In this document: positions 1 through 9,921 of the stretch, in pieces | How positions within the stretch are numbered: the stretch's first letter is position 1 | Layout of the letters: each line of letters starts with the position of its first letter | Assembly: GCF_000969985.1 (NCBI RefSeq) | Contig: NZ_CP009526.1 | Coordinates: forward strand, 4,650,001-4,714,000 | Reading direction: 5' to 3' | Length of the DNA: 64,000 nucleotides | Source: Methanosarcina barkeri str. Wiesmoor | GTDB lineage: Archaea > Halobacteriota > Methanosarcinia > Methanosarcinales > Methanosarcinaceae | The notes under the pieces: model-generated | Seen by the model: only the letters and a program-made list of their open reading frames with translations | What the model was told of the DNA's origin: nothing | Databases searched by the model: none | Program-made: the position numbers and the translations under genes

Positions 1-851
1 CTTGTGATCAAAATTATACTTTTTTCAGTTTATTTTAGGCGAGTAAGTACTTTTCTAATCCATTTCATTCTTTCGATTTATTTTTCCAAGATGTAAAATA
101 CTCAGATTTTTTCTTTGATTTTTGTGCCCACATTTTCCAATCCATGTCAATTATCTGCCATTATCCTATCAAAGGCTTCTCTCTTTATTTGCAACTTCCC
201 TTTTATTTCTTTTCCTGACTTTTTTCTCAACTTTTCTGGCTGATACTTTTCTAATAGGGCAGCTTAATTACTTTACGTAGAATATTTTTGATGCTGCTTT
301 ATTTTTAAATAGCTCTCTTCTCCTCCAGCTAAGACAAACTCCGTAATTTGTTTTATCTCTTACAATTTTCGTTATTTATTAGTCTCCAATGTTAAAATTT
401 GCGGCAAGTGATGAGCGGAAATAATATAGTTTTGAAACTTAAAGCACCTATAAGTAAATTATAAAGAAAATCAATAAGTTTGCGGGACTGAAATCTTAAA
501 GTTCTGAGCTTTCGTACTATTGATTCTCAAGCTTATTTTTTATCGATTTACTTATATTTTTATAATCTGTCAGTTAATACAAATCTTCAATAACTGATAT
601 TTCAATTGTCTAATATTATATATATACTAACATAAGGCCGGAGCATGCGGATACATACTGTATATTATATTTTTTAAGGTAGGACTATCAATAAATTTAT
701 ATATGTATTTTTCCAGATTTTACTTTGAAAAACAAATATTTTGGTAATGTTTAAAATATCTAATTTCTTTCCAGATTCAACAACTTTTAAGATTTTGAGA
801 TCTAAACTTACTCTAAATATATACATAGCTACACAAAGGGGGTTATCAAGA
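1..851. other. AT-rich intergenic region at window start
   Basis: No convincing gene is visible. The sequence is AT-rich and full of stops in all frames. The right part forms the promoter and leader of the glycosyltransferase at 852. Confidence 0.6.
613..625 (+). promoter_or_regulatory. TATA-like box upstream of the glycosyltransferase at 852
   Basis: A run of TATTATATATATA matches an archaeal TATA box. It lies about 225 bases before the preferred start codon, implying a leader of roughly 200 bases, which is ordinary for Methanosarcina. No experimental start is known here. Confidence 0.35.
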
Positions 852-1817
852 ATGAATGATCAGCTACTTATGGAAAATGATACAGGACACATAATAAATA
901 AAAGAAATAAATGTATTGTAAGAAGAGCTTCTAAAAATGTCACAGTTGTCCTTTCTTCCTACAATGAAGAAACGTCTATAGGAAGCATTATACTTCTCAC
1001 GAGGCTCTATGCTGATAGGGTGATTGTAGTTGATGATGCCAGTTCAGATCAAACAGCCGAAATAGCAAAAAAAGCTGGGGCTGAAGTGATTATAAACAGA
1101 ACTAACAGGGGAAAAGGTGCGTCTTTCGAAACAGGTTTTAAAGCTGCAGTCCATCTCGGCGCTGATATAATTGTGACAATGGACTCAAGAGGTCACCATA
1201 ACCCTGACGACATCCCTAGGCTCATTGACCCGATAATAACAGGAAGTGCAGACGTGGTAAATGGGACTCGACATTTAAACAATGTGAACAGTAACATTCC
1301 TGTTTATCGCCGTGTTAGGCAAACGATTCTGAGTAGATTTGCTAATAAAAAATCTGACAAAATTAAAGATTCTCAGGTCACTTTTCGCGCCTTTACAGCT
1401 TCTACAAAAGATATTATTCACCTCGATGCCCAGGACCCGGCGATAGAAAGTGAGATGCTTGCAGATGCAGGCAAATCTGGTCTTCGCATAACAGAAGTCA
1501 AAATAGGTGCCTATTATAACTTTGAAGATCCGGTACAAGATCCAGTCAAGTATTTATTTGGAGTCCTGAAAACTGTAGTTAGAGATATAGAGGCCAATAA
1601 GCCGCTGTACTTTTATGCAGTGCCAGGTTTTGCCCTTGCCACATGCGGTTTTTACATGGGTTTAAAATTTCTTGAAGCTTGTATCCTTGGAATAGAAAAT
1701 CTTCATTTCGGGCCCATACTTTTGATGGTTTTTTTATCTGTTGCAGGAGTATATATGACAGTAACAGGAATTGTAATGCATTCCCTGGTAGAGGTGACCC
1801 AAACAGAGGCTACATAA
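852..1817 (+). CDS. DPM1/GtrB-like family 2 glycosyltransferase with altered DxD site
   Basis: Predicted membrane-anchored family 2 glycosyltransferase of the dolichyl-phosphate-mannose-synthase type. These enzymes move a sugar from a nucleotide donor to polyprenyl phosphate at the inner membrane face. The protein is 321 residues. The GT-A domain begins with VVLSSYNEE near residue 32, has DD at 61-62, and is followed by two C-terminal hydrophobic segments (about 255-315). I chose the ATG at 852 over one at 741 because AAAGGGGG lies 9 bases upstream and the extra 37 residues look like nothing in the family. Odd: the site reading DSDGQHDP in the relative at 13415 reads DSRGHHNP here (111-118), and DSQSGFRA reads DSQVTFRA. 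Metal or donor handling is therefore probably changed, or activity is lost. It is convergent with the next gene. Confidence 0.85.
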   Translation: MNDQLLMENDTGHIINKRNKCIVRRASKNVTVVLSSYNEETSIGSIILLTRLYADRVIVVDDASSDQTAEIAKKAGAEVIINRTNRGKGASFETGFKAAVHLGADIIVTMDSRGHHNPDDIPRLIDPIITGSADVVNGTRHLNNVNSNIPVYRRVRQTILSRFANKKSDKIKDSQVTFRAFTASTKDIIHLDAQDPAIESEMLADAGKSGLRITEVKIGAYYNFEDPVQDPVKYLFGVLKTVVRDIEANKPLYFYAVPGFALATCGFYMGLKFLEACILGIENLHFGPILLMVFLSVAGVYMTVTGIVMHSLVEVTQTEAT

Positions 1818-1930
1818 TACCCTTAATATACAATCACTCACCCCACTTTCCACAGATGTCCTATCAATTTTCATAATATTTCCTGCTCTCGTTTTTTAAA
1901 TTTTCAGGTTTTACTGTTTGAACAAATTCT

Positions 1931-3463
1931 TCAATTTCGAAATTCTCTAATTATCTTTTTCATCTGTTCATCTTTTTTCAAGATATATAGATAGTAAAAA
2001 CAGACAATTACACCGGAAAAGATAACAATCAATATCTGGTTTATTTCTACGATTTTAAGGGCAATAATGATAGTTCCTGCAGGAATAAAGAGAATAAAAT
2101 TCGAAAATACTATTTTCAGGACTCTCGAAGCCTTTACTCCTGCATAAGACATCATCTTTAGGCAAAGATAACCGTATACCGCAATACCTGACAGTGAAAA
2201 AAGAATAAGTGCCGTGCGTGCATTTCCGAGCAAGCCGCCGATTGTAAGGGAGAGGAGGCGTGTTATCAGGTTGAAAAAATTATAATGAAAACCGAAGTGA
2301 TATTTTTCGACTACTACGTATATAGCAGTTAATGGAGAGGATATAAACCATACAAAAGCCCAGAGACTAAGAATCTGGGCGTAGATGCCTGCTTCTGTCC
2401 AGGCTTTTCCGAAAATAACTGTAAAGACGTCGCCGCCGACAATTGTCAGGATAAGTATCGGGAACATACCTATAACCACAAGCATTCTGAACACATCCTC
2501 AACAAGGTAAGGAAGAGTACCCTCGGTGAAGGCTCTTGAGGCTCTCTGGAAGAATACCTGTGATATCGAACCTCCAATGAAACTCATCGGCAGCTGCAGA
2601 AGGCGAAAGCCGAGAGAATAAAAACCTACCACTGCAGGCGTGAAGAAAGCCGAAAGAAGAAAAGCAGGAAGCTGCCAGGAGACTGAGTTCATGAGGGCAC
2701 CCCATGTATCTACAAACGAAAACTTGCGGTACTTCTTAAACCCCTCATAGATTTTTTCCCAGCTCAGACTTTTCGCAATTAATTTCCTGTCATCTCTCCA
2801 TATCTGCCCTCCAAGCACAAATGTTGCAATAGACTGACCGGCAAGGCTTCCAACTATCAACCCGCCTGCAACCTTTTCTGTAAACCCCAGACCTAGCTGT
2901 GTTGCAGTACTCGAGAACGAACTGAAGACTCTTGAAAGTGAAAGCCTTTTAAAAAGTTTTGTTCTTGAATTCCAGCTATTCAGTGCAAGAAATAATCCAT
3001 TTACAAAAATAAAAGGAGGTACAAGCCAGAGATAGTCTCCTATCTGCTGAGAATTTAGAATATCAACTATTGGCTCTTTAAAGTACCATATGGCTGGAAA
3101 GGTTAAACCGGTCACGAAAAGCACTGCTAGAAAACTCAGCCCCAACAGGTTTACAGCCTCTTCACTCGATTCAGGTAGCATTATGGAATATTCGTATCTC
3201 ATGCAGGCAATGACACTGATAATGCTAGTGATAGAAAGATACAGAGCCCAAACTCCAAAATCATCAGGCCCATAGAGGCGAGTCAATACAGGAGCAGCCA
3301 AAATTGTAAGGATTTGAGCAAAGGTTGTTCCGCCTGCAAGTGTTAGCACATCAGTAACAAAGCTTTCCTTCTTGCTGTTATCAGACTGTTCCTCTGCTGC
3401 ATCTGCTGTTATTTCATCCATTTCCAGTACCTTAAAAGAAGTTTCCGTTATAACTGAACTCAA
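1931..3463 (-). CDS. Polysaccharide flippase (MOP/Wzx family)
   Basis: Multi-pass membrane protein of 510 residues with about 12-14 hydrophobic segments, in the lipopolysaccharide/O-antigen flippase branch of the MOP superfamily. It would flip a lipid-linked oligosaccharide across the membrane. The N-terminus carries an acidic cytosolic stretch (about residues 15-35), then the usual first helix with the LTRLYGPDDFG signature after it. It is clearly paralogous to the flippase at 44959-46431 (both share VFFQ and a PxFLL...VVG(F/Y) block). The 3463 start is a TTG with AGGA upstream. An ATG at 3421 with AAGGT seven bases upstream is an alternative that removes 14 residues. The transported glycan is unknown; the closest gene context is the diacetamido-sugar operon. 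Confidence 0.85.
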   Translation of the reverse strand: MSSVITETSFKVLEMDEITADAAEEQSDNSKKESFVTDVLTLAGGTTFAQILTILAAPVLTRLYGPDDFGVWALYLSITSIISVIACMRYEYSIMLPESSEEAVNLLGLSFLAVLFVTGLTFPAIWYFKEPIVDILNSQQIGDYLWLVPPFIFVNGLFLALNSWNSRTKLFKRLSLSRVFSSFSSTATQLGLGFTEKVAGGLIVGSLAGQSIATFVLGGQIWRDDRKLIAKSLSWEKIYEGFKKYRKFSFVDTWGALMNSVSWQLPAFLLSAFFTPAVVGFYSLGFRLLQLPMSFIGGSISQVFFQRASRAFTEGTLPYLVEDVFRMLVVIGMFPILILTIVGGDVFTVIFGKAWTEAGIYAQILSLWAFVWFISSPLTAIYVVVEKYHFGFHYNFFNLITRLLSLTIGGLLGNARTALILFSLSGIAVYGYLCLKMMSYAGVKASRVLKIVFSNFILFIPAGTIIIALKIVEINQILIVIFSGVIVCFYYLYILKKDEQMKKIIREFRN

Positions 3464-3992
3464 TTTAGTCCTGCATTTTCAAGCTGCTTTTACTATGAAA
3501 ATGAAATTATAGATATAATATTCTCAAGCTGATGCTGAATATTAGACTTTTTTCCCTCTAAACTCCCCTATAAATAAACACCTTGGAATAAATATGTCGG
3601 TTTCCTTAATCTAATTATCATATTTTCTTTTTATGAATTCTGGCTGGATTCCGGTCATGATGAAAATTTTTAACGCAACTTCAGTGTTAAATTTTTAAAT
3701 AATTCAGGTTCCAAAACCGATAGTAATCGATTATCCTATCTAAGGTACCCCCATAACTGAAAAAAGTTATTAATCAAACTTACTTTCGATACTGATCAAT
3801 ATTTATTAATTTGTTAAAATATTTGGTTTAATTTGATAGTGTTAATTTGATAGTGTTAATTTGATAGTGTTAATTTGATAGTGTTAATTTGATAGTGTTA
3901 ATTTGATTAGTGTTATCTTACTTATATAGAAAAATTAATATATCCTAGAGCCTCTGTAATTACCAACTGAATATTATCCGGTGACCCGTTTT
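3464..3992. other. Intergenic region with a short tandem repeat
   Basis: No gene seen. The stretch separates two minus-strand genes and contains the 14-base tandem repeat listed separately. It probably holds the promoter of the flippase and the 3' end of the preceding operon. Confidence 0.5.
3827..3911. repeat. 14-bp tandem repeat (GTTAATTTGATAGT)
   Basis: Four perfect head-to-tail copies of GTTAATTTGATAGT occupy 3841-3896, with an imperfect copy on each side (3827-3840 and 3897-3911, the latter with one inserted T). There are no spacers between copies, so this is a microsatellite-like array and not CRISPR. It sits downstream of the deacetylase-like gene and upstream of the flippase start. 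Confidence 0.95.
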
Positions 3993-5039
3993 TCAATATC
4001 GTGGTTCAATATGGGTAGACCACCAATTATATATTTCCTCCCCACTTGCAAGCCAGGCTTTTTTGCCGGAAACATATTTGAGGAATTTTTCGTAGTATTT
4101 AAGACCTTCTCCATCAATGGATGTATTGTTGTGCCATAGAATTGTGATTACACCATTATACTGTTCAACTTTATCGACAAGACTTTTTGTGAGTTCCCAG
4201 GCCTTTTTAACATCAAGTCGCATGTAACTTCTGAATAACGTCCGGTCCATAACTATGAGGGGCAGCTCAATGATATCTATTTGTTTTCCAGCGTTTATAT
4301 TATATGGCCTGAAAGGATGGCACATACCATTTCTAAAGCCTGCACAATCTGAATACCCAAATGTTGTGTCATACTTAAAGTTTGCTTTGCTTAATAATTC
4401 CCATGTATCCGGTACTTTAAACCTTAAATAATGATTTCTGTACCCTATAATTTCCTTGCCTAATACATTTTCAAGTCTCTGCTTTTTTTTCTTTATATCT
4501 TCCAAGCTGCTGTAAGACTCATGCCCTCCATGCAACCCTACTTCCCAACCATGAGTGGATATAAACTTCAATTCGGCTTCAAGATCCTCAATTTCATAAT
4601 TGAAGTCTTTCTCTCCAGGCCTCAAGGCCAGAAAATAAAAGCTGGATTTTGCATTATACTTTGCCTCCAGCTCCATTATTTCTCTAAAGTTCCAGCAAGG
4701 GTTAAACTTTTTGCAAATTCTACAAAAAGGTGTCTTTATAGCATCTGTTAAATTTCCGTTAGCAAAGGCTTTGGCAGTTCCAATGATCGTGTAGATCTTT
4801 TCTGGATATATTACATCAATATCATGAGTAAGGCAGACTGCGAATTTTTTTCCATCTGGATACTCAGGGTGTAACCCGTTTTCGACCAGAAACCTGGAAA
4901 CACTGGGATCAAAAATATTCCTCTGGCTGCTTAAATAGTACGGAAACCTATCGTACTGGTCAGAAAAGGTTAAATTGTATTCTTCTTTTTTGCTAAATAA
5001 ATCCCAGAGCTCCTCATTTTGTTTCAGTTTCTCGATCAT
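3993..5039 (-). CDS. Polysaccharide deacetylase-like protein (NodB-related), paralogue 1
   Basis: A 348-residue cytosolic protein with no signal peptide. It has a conserved N-terminal head (KLKQNEELWDLFSKKEEY) and a NodB/CE4-like barrel. The THDID motif near residue 71 is the expected metal and catalytic aspartate site, and LHGGHES near residue 165 is the expected metal-binding histidine pair. It then has GYRNHYLRF and a late WHN motif. CE4 enzymes remove N- or O-acetyl groups from sugars. The ATG follows GGAAGGAAG. It lies 57 bases behind the nucleotide-sugar dehydrogenase and probably ends that operon. Two paralogues lie at 40392 and 48575, each in a separate glycosyltransferase/flippase group, so the family may process one polymer or lipid-linked precursor per locus. 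The substrate is unknown. Confidence 0.75.
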   Translation of the reverse strand: MIEKLKQNEELWDLFSKKEEYNLTFSDQYDRFPYYLSSQRNIFDPSVSRFLVENGLHPEYPDGKKFAVCLTHDIDVIYPEKIYTIIGTAKAFANGNLTDAIKTPFCRICKKFNPCWNFREIMELEAKYNAKSSFYFLALRPGEKDFNYEIEDLEAELKFISTHGWEVGLHGGHESYSSLEDIKKKKQRLENVLGKEIIGYRNHYLRFKVPDTWELLSKANFKYDTTFGYSDCAGFRNGMCHPFRPYNINAGKQIDIIELPLIVMDRTLFRSYMRLDVKKAWELTKSLVDKVEQYNGVITILWHNNTSIDGEGLKYYEKFLKYVSGKKAWLASGEEIYNWWSTHIEPRY

Positions 5040-5096
5040 CTTCCTTCCTTTTTCCAGATTTTAAAGCCTGAACTAGTTTTTTAAATAAATCTTAGT

Positions 5097-6524
5097 TTAC
5101 ATTAATAAATGTTCGTTTTTATCGCCTCTACCTATTCCCTTATAGACAAACCCCTCACTAATAAATTCGTCCGGTTCAATTACATTTCTTCCATCTACAA
5201 TAACTGGTTTTTCCTTGCCTGTAATTTTCTTTACCCAATCAGCCTTTATATCAGAGTATGCACTGTGCCCTGCAAAAATAACCACAGCATCCACGTCTCT
5301 GATAACATTTTCAAGATTATCTGAAATCTCAATTCCTGGATAGTTCACAACATAAGGGTCGTGCACATTAACTGTCGCACCTGCCTTCAGGCAGAGGTCT
5401 CTGTAAGGTTCTGAAGGCGTGTTTCTCGCATCATCCGAATCCCGGATGAAAGCCCAGCCGAGCATTGCAATATTTGAGCCCTTCATCTCCTTTCCAACCC
5501 TTTTAAGAGCTGCAACAGTCAGGTTGTACATATGGACAGGCATGAAATCGTTGACTTTTCTTGCGAGCACATAGATTGAGTCTGCACTTTCCGGATAGTC
5601 AAGCTGCCCATTACCTATCTTAACTCCTCTTTCCAGATGGTATGTATCCTTGGTAAGACAGTGACCTCCAACGCCTGCCCCTGGCCAGAGTATAGCTCTT
5701 GTAATACCTTCTCCTTTTAGACTGTCTACTCCAGTCCTTACATCGTACACGTTTATGCCCATGGCTTCACAGTAAAGGGCAAGCTGGTTGATTGCTGCAA
5801 TCTGTAGATCGCGGAAAGTATTCTCTGCAGTTTTCGTTACCTCGGCTGCAGTTGCACTCATAGGAATTACTTTCCCCACAGTCAATACAGGAGAATAGAG
5901 CTCGATAGCCCGCCTGGTACTTGCTTCGTTTATGCCGCCCACGATTCTATCATGTTCTCTGATATTTTTTAAAAGCCTGCCTACCATTACTCTTTCAGGG
6001 GCATGGGCAAGGGCAAAGTCTTCTCCGGCTTTCAGGCCCGACTCTTCCTCAAGAATCTGTTTTGCCATACCTTCGGTTGTGCCAGGGGTAATTGTGGACT
6101 CAAGAACTACGAGCATTCCTGGTTTCAAGTATTTTCCTACGTTTCTTATGCCTTCAATGAGTGCGGAAAAGTCAGGTTCCAAATCTTTAGGATTTGCAAA
6201 AGGAGTTTGGATTGCAAGCGTGACGGCATCAAGTTCTGATATCCGTGAAAAGTCAGGAGTGCATTCAAACTTGCCGGCATTTACAACTTTATTAATAAGG
6301 TCTTCTAAGCCGGGCTCTTCTCCTTTTAGAGGGCTCTCTCCACGGTTGAGCATACCAATCTTGTAACTTGAACTTTTTGAATTGCGCTGGAAGCCAAGAA
6401 CTTTATTGAAACATGGGGCATCTGCGAAAAGAACCGCTGAAGGAATACCTACATAGCCCATACCAAGTACTCCAATTTTTTTGATTGGGCCTCTTTCCTT
6501 GAAAAGTTTTTCTAATTTACTCAT
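5097..6524 (-). CDS. Nucleotide-sugar 6-dehydrogenase (WecC/WbpA type)
   Basis: A 475-residue NAD-dependent UDP-sugar dehydrogenase of the UDP-ManNAc/UDP-GlcNAc 6-dehydrogenase group. It oxidises the C6 alcohol to a carboxylate in two steps. Visible are the N-terminal Rossmann signature GVLGMGYVG, the central STITPGTTE segment, and the catalytic cysteine in GGHCLTKD (about residue 289). The ATG at 6524 is preferred to the GTG at 6533: GTGAT, a good match to the archaeal SD, lies four bases upstream of the ATG and would itself overlap the GTG. It is fourth in a minus-strand operon with a 3-dehydrogenase, an aminotransferase and an acyltransferase. That combination matches bacterial WbpA-B-E-D, so UDP-GlcNAc is the likelier substrate. 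A UDP-ManNAc dehydrogenase is the alternative. Confidence 0.85.
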   Translation of the reverse strand: MSKLEKLFKERGPIKKIGVLGMGYVGIPSAVLFADAPCFNKVLGFQRNSKSSSYKIGMLNRGESPLKGEEPGLEDLINKVVNAGKFECTPDFSRISELDAVTLAIQTPFANPKDLEPDFSALIEGIRNVGKYLKPGMLVVLESTITPGTTEGMAKQILEEESGLKAGEDFALAHAPERVMVGRLLKNIREHDRIVGGINEASTRRAIELYSPVLTVGKVIPMSATAAEVTKTAENTFRDLQIAAINQLALYCEAMGINVYDVRTGVDSLKGEGITRAILWPGAGVGGHCLTKDTYHLERGVKIGNGQLDYPESADSIYVLARKVNDFMPVHMYNLTVAALKRVGKEMKGSNIAMLGWAFIRDSDDARNTPSEPYRDLCLKAGATVNVHDPYVVNYPGIEISDNLENVIRDVDAVVIFAGHSAYSDIKADWVKKITGKEKPVIVDGRNVIEPDEFISEGFVYKGIGRGDKNEHLLM

Positions 6525-6619
6525 GTTTATCACTTATTGTATTGTTTTTTCAGATCTTTTCAAACCTTTTCTCTTTTCAAAAGTTTTCGAGATTTTACTT
6601 TTTCAGAGTCTTTTCCGGC

Positions 6620-7558
6620 TTATTGTCCTACTTCAATTAATCTTTCTTCCTGGTAGGATTTTATAGCTGCCATTGCGACTTCAAGGGCATGTTTTCCGTC
6701 TTCTCCACAGGGGTTAGGTTTTCTACCCTTTGTAGCACAATCTATAAAATAAGTGAGTTCATTTTTCAGGGGTTCGCTATGTTCTACTTTGGCTTTTCTT
6801 ATCCATTCGTTATCATGTAGCTGTACTGTCTGATTAATATAGTCCAGATAGGCAACTCCCTTAATCCCAATCGCTGTTAACTGCCTTATCTTGTGCGGAG
6901 TCAGCCAGTTTGTTTCCACAACCCCTGCAAAATTATGGTCCATACGCAGGATAATTGAGGCGTGATCTTCAAATGAGTGAATGTCAGCACCTGCAATTGC
7001 ATAAACACTATTTATTTTCTTACCGTAAAGATATGAGATCACATCTATATCATGGACGCCAATATCCAGGATTACTCCCACGTCTCTTATTCTCGGGTTA
7101 TAGGGGCCTACTCGTTTGGTTGAGATTGAGACTATCTTTCCCAAAATGCCTGAATTTATAATCTCTTTGAGTTTTATAACTGCGGGATTAAAGCGCTCGA
7201 TGTGCCCAACCATAAGGATTTTTCCCGCTTTTTGTGCAGCTGCTATCATCAAGTCCGCGTTTTCAGTCGTATCTGCAATCGGCTTTTCTACAAGGACATG
7301 TACACCTGCCTCAAGAGCATCAAGTACGACCTGCTTATGCAGCTTGGTGGGCACAACCACACTTACCGCATCAAGCCCTTCAGCTAACATTTTCTTATAA
7401 TCTGTAAAGGCTTTTGTCTTGAATTGTGTAGCCATTGCTTCAACACGCTTCTGGTCTACATCCGAGATTCCGGCAAGCTCCACGTCATTCATTTCACTGT
7501 AAATTCTTACGTGGTTCTGTCCCATAGCACCTGTACCTATTACTCCTACTCTAATCAA
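6620..7558 (-). CDS. Gfo/Idh/MocA oxidoreductase, probable UDP-GlcNAc(A) 3-dehydrogenase (WbpB-like)
   Basis: A 312-residue NAD(P)-dependent oxidoreductase. The N-terminal Rossmann fold begins IRVGVIGTGAMGQNH and contains the family motif VEKPIAD with its catalytic lysine, followed by the alpha/beta Gfo/Idh C-terminal domain (GVHDIDV, about residue 165). The expected reaction is oxidation of C3 of UDP-GlcNAcA (or UDP-GlcNAc) to the 3-keto sugar that the neighbouring aminotransferase then aminates. A GTG at 7567 is possible. The TTG at 7558 gives the normal family N-terminus with GTGA just upstream. Only 36 bases separate it from the aminotransferase stop. Context, not sequence alone, fixes the substrate. 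Confidence 0.8.
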   Translation of the reverse strand: MIRVGVIGTGAMGQNHVRIYSEMNDVELAGISDVDQKRVEAMATQFKTKAFTDYKKMLAEGLDAVSVVVPTKLHKQVVLDALEAGVHVLVEKPIADTTENADLMIAAAQKAGKILMVGHIERFNPAVIKLKEIINSGILGKIVSISTKRVGPYNPRIRDVGVILDIGVHDIDVISYLYGKKINSVYAIAGADIHSFEDHASIILRMDHNFAGVVETNWLTPHKIRQLTAIGIKGVAYLDYINQTVQLHDNEWIRKAKVEHSEPLKNELTYFIDCATKGRKPNPCGEDGKHALEVAMAAIKSYQEERLIEVGQ

Positions 7559-7603
7559 AAGTCTCACTTCCTGGTTCTGAGAATACAGTGGCTGGAAAAC
7601 TAA

Positions 7604-8686
7604 TCAATCCTTTGCATAAAATTCTTTGGTCGCCTCGACTATTTCCTGCAAATCAGTTTTGGATAATGCAGGGTGCACGGGGAGAGAAATAACCTCTTCC
7701 GCCGCCTTTTCTGCGACCGGTAGAGAATCCCTGTATCCAAGTTCCCTGTAGAAAGGTTGTTTGTGAATGGATATAGGATAATGGATTCCTGTTCCTATTT
7801 CTTTTTCTTTCAGGAAAGTTGCCAGTTGATCTCTTTTTTCTGCTCTGACCGTATACTGGTGGAATACATGGGTGCAGTCAGCTCTTATTACCGGTGGCAT
7901 AATTCCGGATATACCTTTTAACCCTGCTGAAAGAATCTCTGCATTCTTTTGTCTGGCCGCTGTAAACCCGTCCAGCTTTCCAAGCTGTACAAGTCCGATT
8001 GCAGCTGCAATATCAGTCATACGCAGGTTGAAGCCCAGCATTTCATGCAGATACCGAACTTTTGAGCCGTGAGCACGGATCATTTTTGCCTTCTCTGCAA
8101 TTTCCTTGTCGTCCGTAGTGAGAATTCCGCCTTCGCTTGTTGTCATATTTTTAGTAGGGTAAAAGCTGAATGCTCCTGTTCCGAAACTGCCCACTTTTTT
8201 TCCAAGGCATTCTGCACCATGGGACTGGCAGGCATCTTCAATTACAATAAGCTTATTATCATCTGCAATTTCCATTATCGCTTTCATGTCTGCAGGATGC
8301 CCATAGAGGTGAACAGGCAAAATTGCTCTGGTTTTTGGAGTTATTTTCTCCTGAACTTTTTCAGGATCTATATTATATGTATCTGATTCAATATCTGCAA
8401 AAACAGGTTTTGCCCCGGTATAAAGGACGCTGTTTGCTGTTGCAATGAAACTGAAGGGGCTTGTAATCACTTCATCTCCTTTTCCTATGCCATGGGCAAG
8501 AAGCGCAATGTACAAAGCTGCAGTGCCAGAGCTCACGGCAACCCCATACTCACAACCAGTGTATTCAGAAAAAGCAAGTTCAAATTCTTCGACTTTTGGG
8601 CCCTGTGCAATCATGCCTGATCTCAGGACCTTTGTTACTGCATCAATCTCTTCCTTACCCATCAGGGGCTTGGCAATTGAAATCAT
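7604..8686 (-). CDS. DegT/DnrJ/EryC1/StrS sugar aminotransferase (WbpE-like)
   Basis: A 360-residue PLP-dependent aminotransferase of the sensory-histidine/DegT group. The PLP lysine is K179 in [14 protein letters not shown], the cofactor-ring pocket is DACQSHGAE (151-159), and the N-terminus PLMGKEE is typical. It would convert the 3-keto UDP-sugar made by its downstream neighbour to a 3-amino sugar, usually with glutamate as donor. The length is normal and no active-site change was noticed. It lies 64 bases after the hexapeptide acyltransferase gene and 36 bases before the dehydrogenase, in one operon. Confidence 0.88.
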   Translation of the reverse strand: MISIAKPLMGKEEIDAVTKVLRSGMIAQGPKVEEFELAFSEYTGCEYGVAVSSGTAALYIALLAHGIGKGDEVITSPFSFIATANSVLYTGAKPVFADIESDTYNIDPEKVQEKITPKTRAILPVHLYGHPADMKAIMEIADDNKLIVIEDACQSHGAECLGKKVGSFGTGAFSFYPTKNMTTSEGGILTTDDKEIAEKAKMIRAHGSKVRYLHEMLGFNLRMTDIAAAIGLVQLGKLDGFTAARQKNAEILSAGLKGISGIMPPVIRADCTHVFHQYTVRAEKRDQLATFLKEKEIGTGIHYPISIHKQPFYRELGYRDSLPVAEKAAEEVISLPVHPALSKTDLQEIVEATKEFYAKD

Positions 8687-8750
8687 TTTGGAACCTCGTT
8701 TAATAATCTTGATGAAACTACTCTTACTTAATCTTGATTTTTTGATAGGT

Positions 8751-9419
8751 TTATATTTGATTCAATTCCTTTAAATCTTGTGGGAGTTCTTGTATTCTGG
8801 CAGGCACTCCAATTGCAAGTTTCCAGGCAGGCACATTTTTTGTCACAAGTGCTCCTCCTGCAACCATTGCTCCTTCCCCTATTTCAACATCGGGGAGTAG
8901 GGTGGCGTTTGCACCTATAGACGCTCCTTTTCTCAAGAAAGGACCCTTCAATTCGTATTTCTTTCTAATAGGATATTTATCGTTGGCCAGAACAGCACAG
9001 GGCCCAATAAATACATTGTCCTCGATAACAACATTGGTTGGAATGTAGACATTTCCCTGGATGCTTACATTATTTCCTATTTTCACATGTCCATCTATAA
9101 TGACATTGGTTCCAATAAGAACATTGTTTCCAATTTCGGTATTTTCTCTAATCATTACGTTATGCCCGGTTTTGAAGTTTTTTCCGGTTTTTACGTTGGA
9201 AAATATCGTTGATCCAGCTCTTATAATTGAATCCGGGCCTATGGCACACCCTGGAAAATCAAAGTTTTCAATTTCGATGTTTTGCTTCAGGATTTCCATC
9301 AAGATCCTGTGTTCAGGGTATCCTAGAATCACATTTTCCATTATTACTGTGTCTTTTCCAATTACAGAGGTTCCGTATATCTTAGAAGAATTGTGAATTT
9401 TAAATTCAGTCGAGTTCAT
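8751..9419 (-). CDS. Left-handed beta-helix N-acetyltransferase (WbpD-like)
   Basis: A 222-residue hexapeptide-repeat acyltransferase. Most of the chain is repeats of the [IV]G-x-N type (for example [13 protein letters not shown]), with a loop around [14 protein letters not shown] and a C-terminal GVPARI end. It would acetylate the 3-amino group of the UDP-sugar with acetyl-CoA, giving UDP-2,3-diacetamido-2,3-dideoxy-glucuronate. The ATG at 9419 is chosen because GGGGGAA lies immediately upstream; an upstream start at 9473 adds 18 residues with no family match. It is the first gene of the operon, so its promoter should lie in 9420-9600. Confidence 0.82.
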   Translation of the reverse strand: MNSTEFKIHNSSKIYGTSVIGKDTVIMENVILGYPEHRILMEILKQNIEIENFDFPGCAIGPDSIIRAGSTIFSNVKTGKNFKTGHNVMIRENTEIGNNVLIGTNVIIDGHVKIGNNVSIQGNVYIPTNVVIEDNVFIGPCAVLANDKYPIRKKYELKGPFLRKGASIGANATLLPDVEIGEGAMVAGGALVTKNVPAWKLAIGVPARIQELPQDLKELNQI

Positions 9420-9921
9420 TGTTCCCCCGTTCTTCTGGTTTTTCTTAGCCAGATAAACTTTCTGTTGGAGCATGAAAACATCTGCTTACTTTTTGCAGTT
9501 TTACATAGCTTTTCATTTCATAGTTATTCATTTTTTATGTTCCCAATAATCGGAATAATCTAAACTCTCAGGACAGCCCAAGATGTTGTGATTACTTTTC
9601 CCATATTCATTTCTTTGATTTTTCTAACTACTCCTAAATTTTTAGTTTAAAGGGTTTTTTAATTATATAATGATTTGGTTTATTTTTCTACTCTTCTTTT
9701 CTATCTTTTCCAAGAATTCTTCAATTATTTTCAGGAATTTTTCAATTTATATTTTGCGTTTATAGCTTTACAATATAATTTTTAATTTTATTCATTTAAT
9801 TGCAAACTTAAACTCACAGGTATTTTCGTTATCTATTAAGAGAACCTCCCACATTTTTCCAAAATTCGAGTTTAATGCTTCTTCTCTTGATGTTTATCAA
9901 TGGTATGAGTAGGATTTTTGT
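9420..9921. other. AT-rich intergenic region between divergent genes
   Basis: No gene seen. It probably holds the promoter of the minus-strand sugar operon. Near its right edge a 17-base direct repeat (TATGAGTAGGATTTTT at 9904 and 9921) abuts the broken membrane-protein gene. Confidence 0.5.

Noticed and set aside
3827-3911. Tandem array as a CRISPR
   Set aside because: Copies are 14 bases and directly adjacent with no spacers; no cas genes are present.
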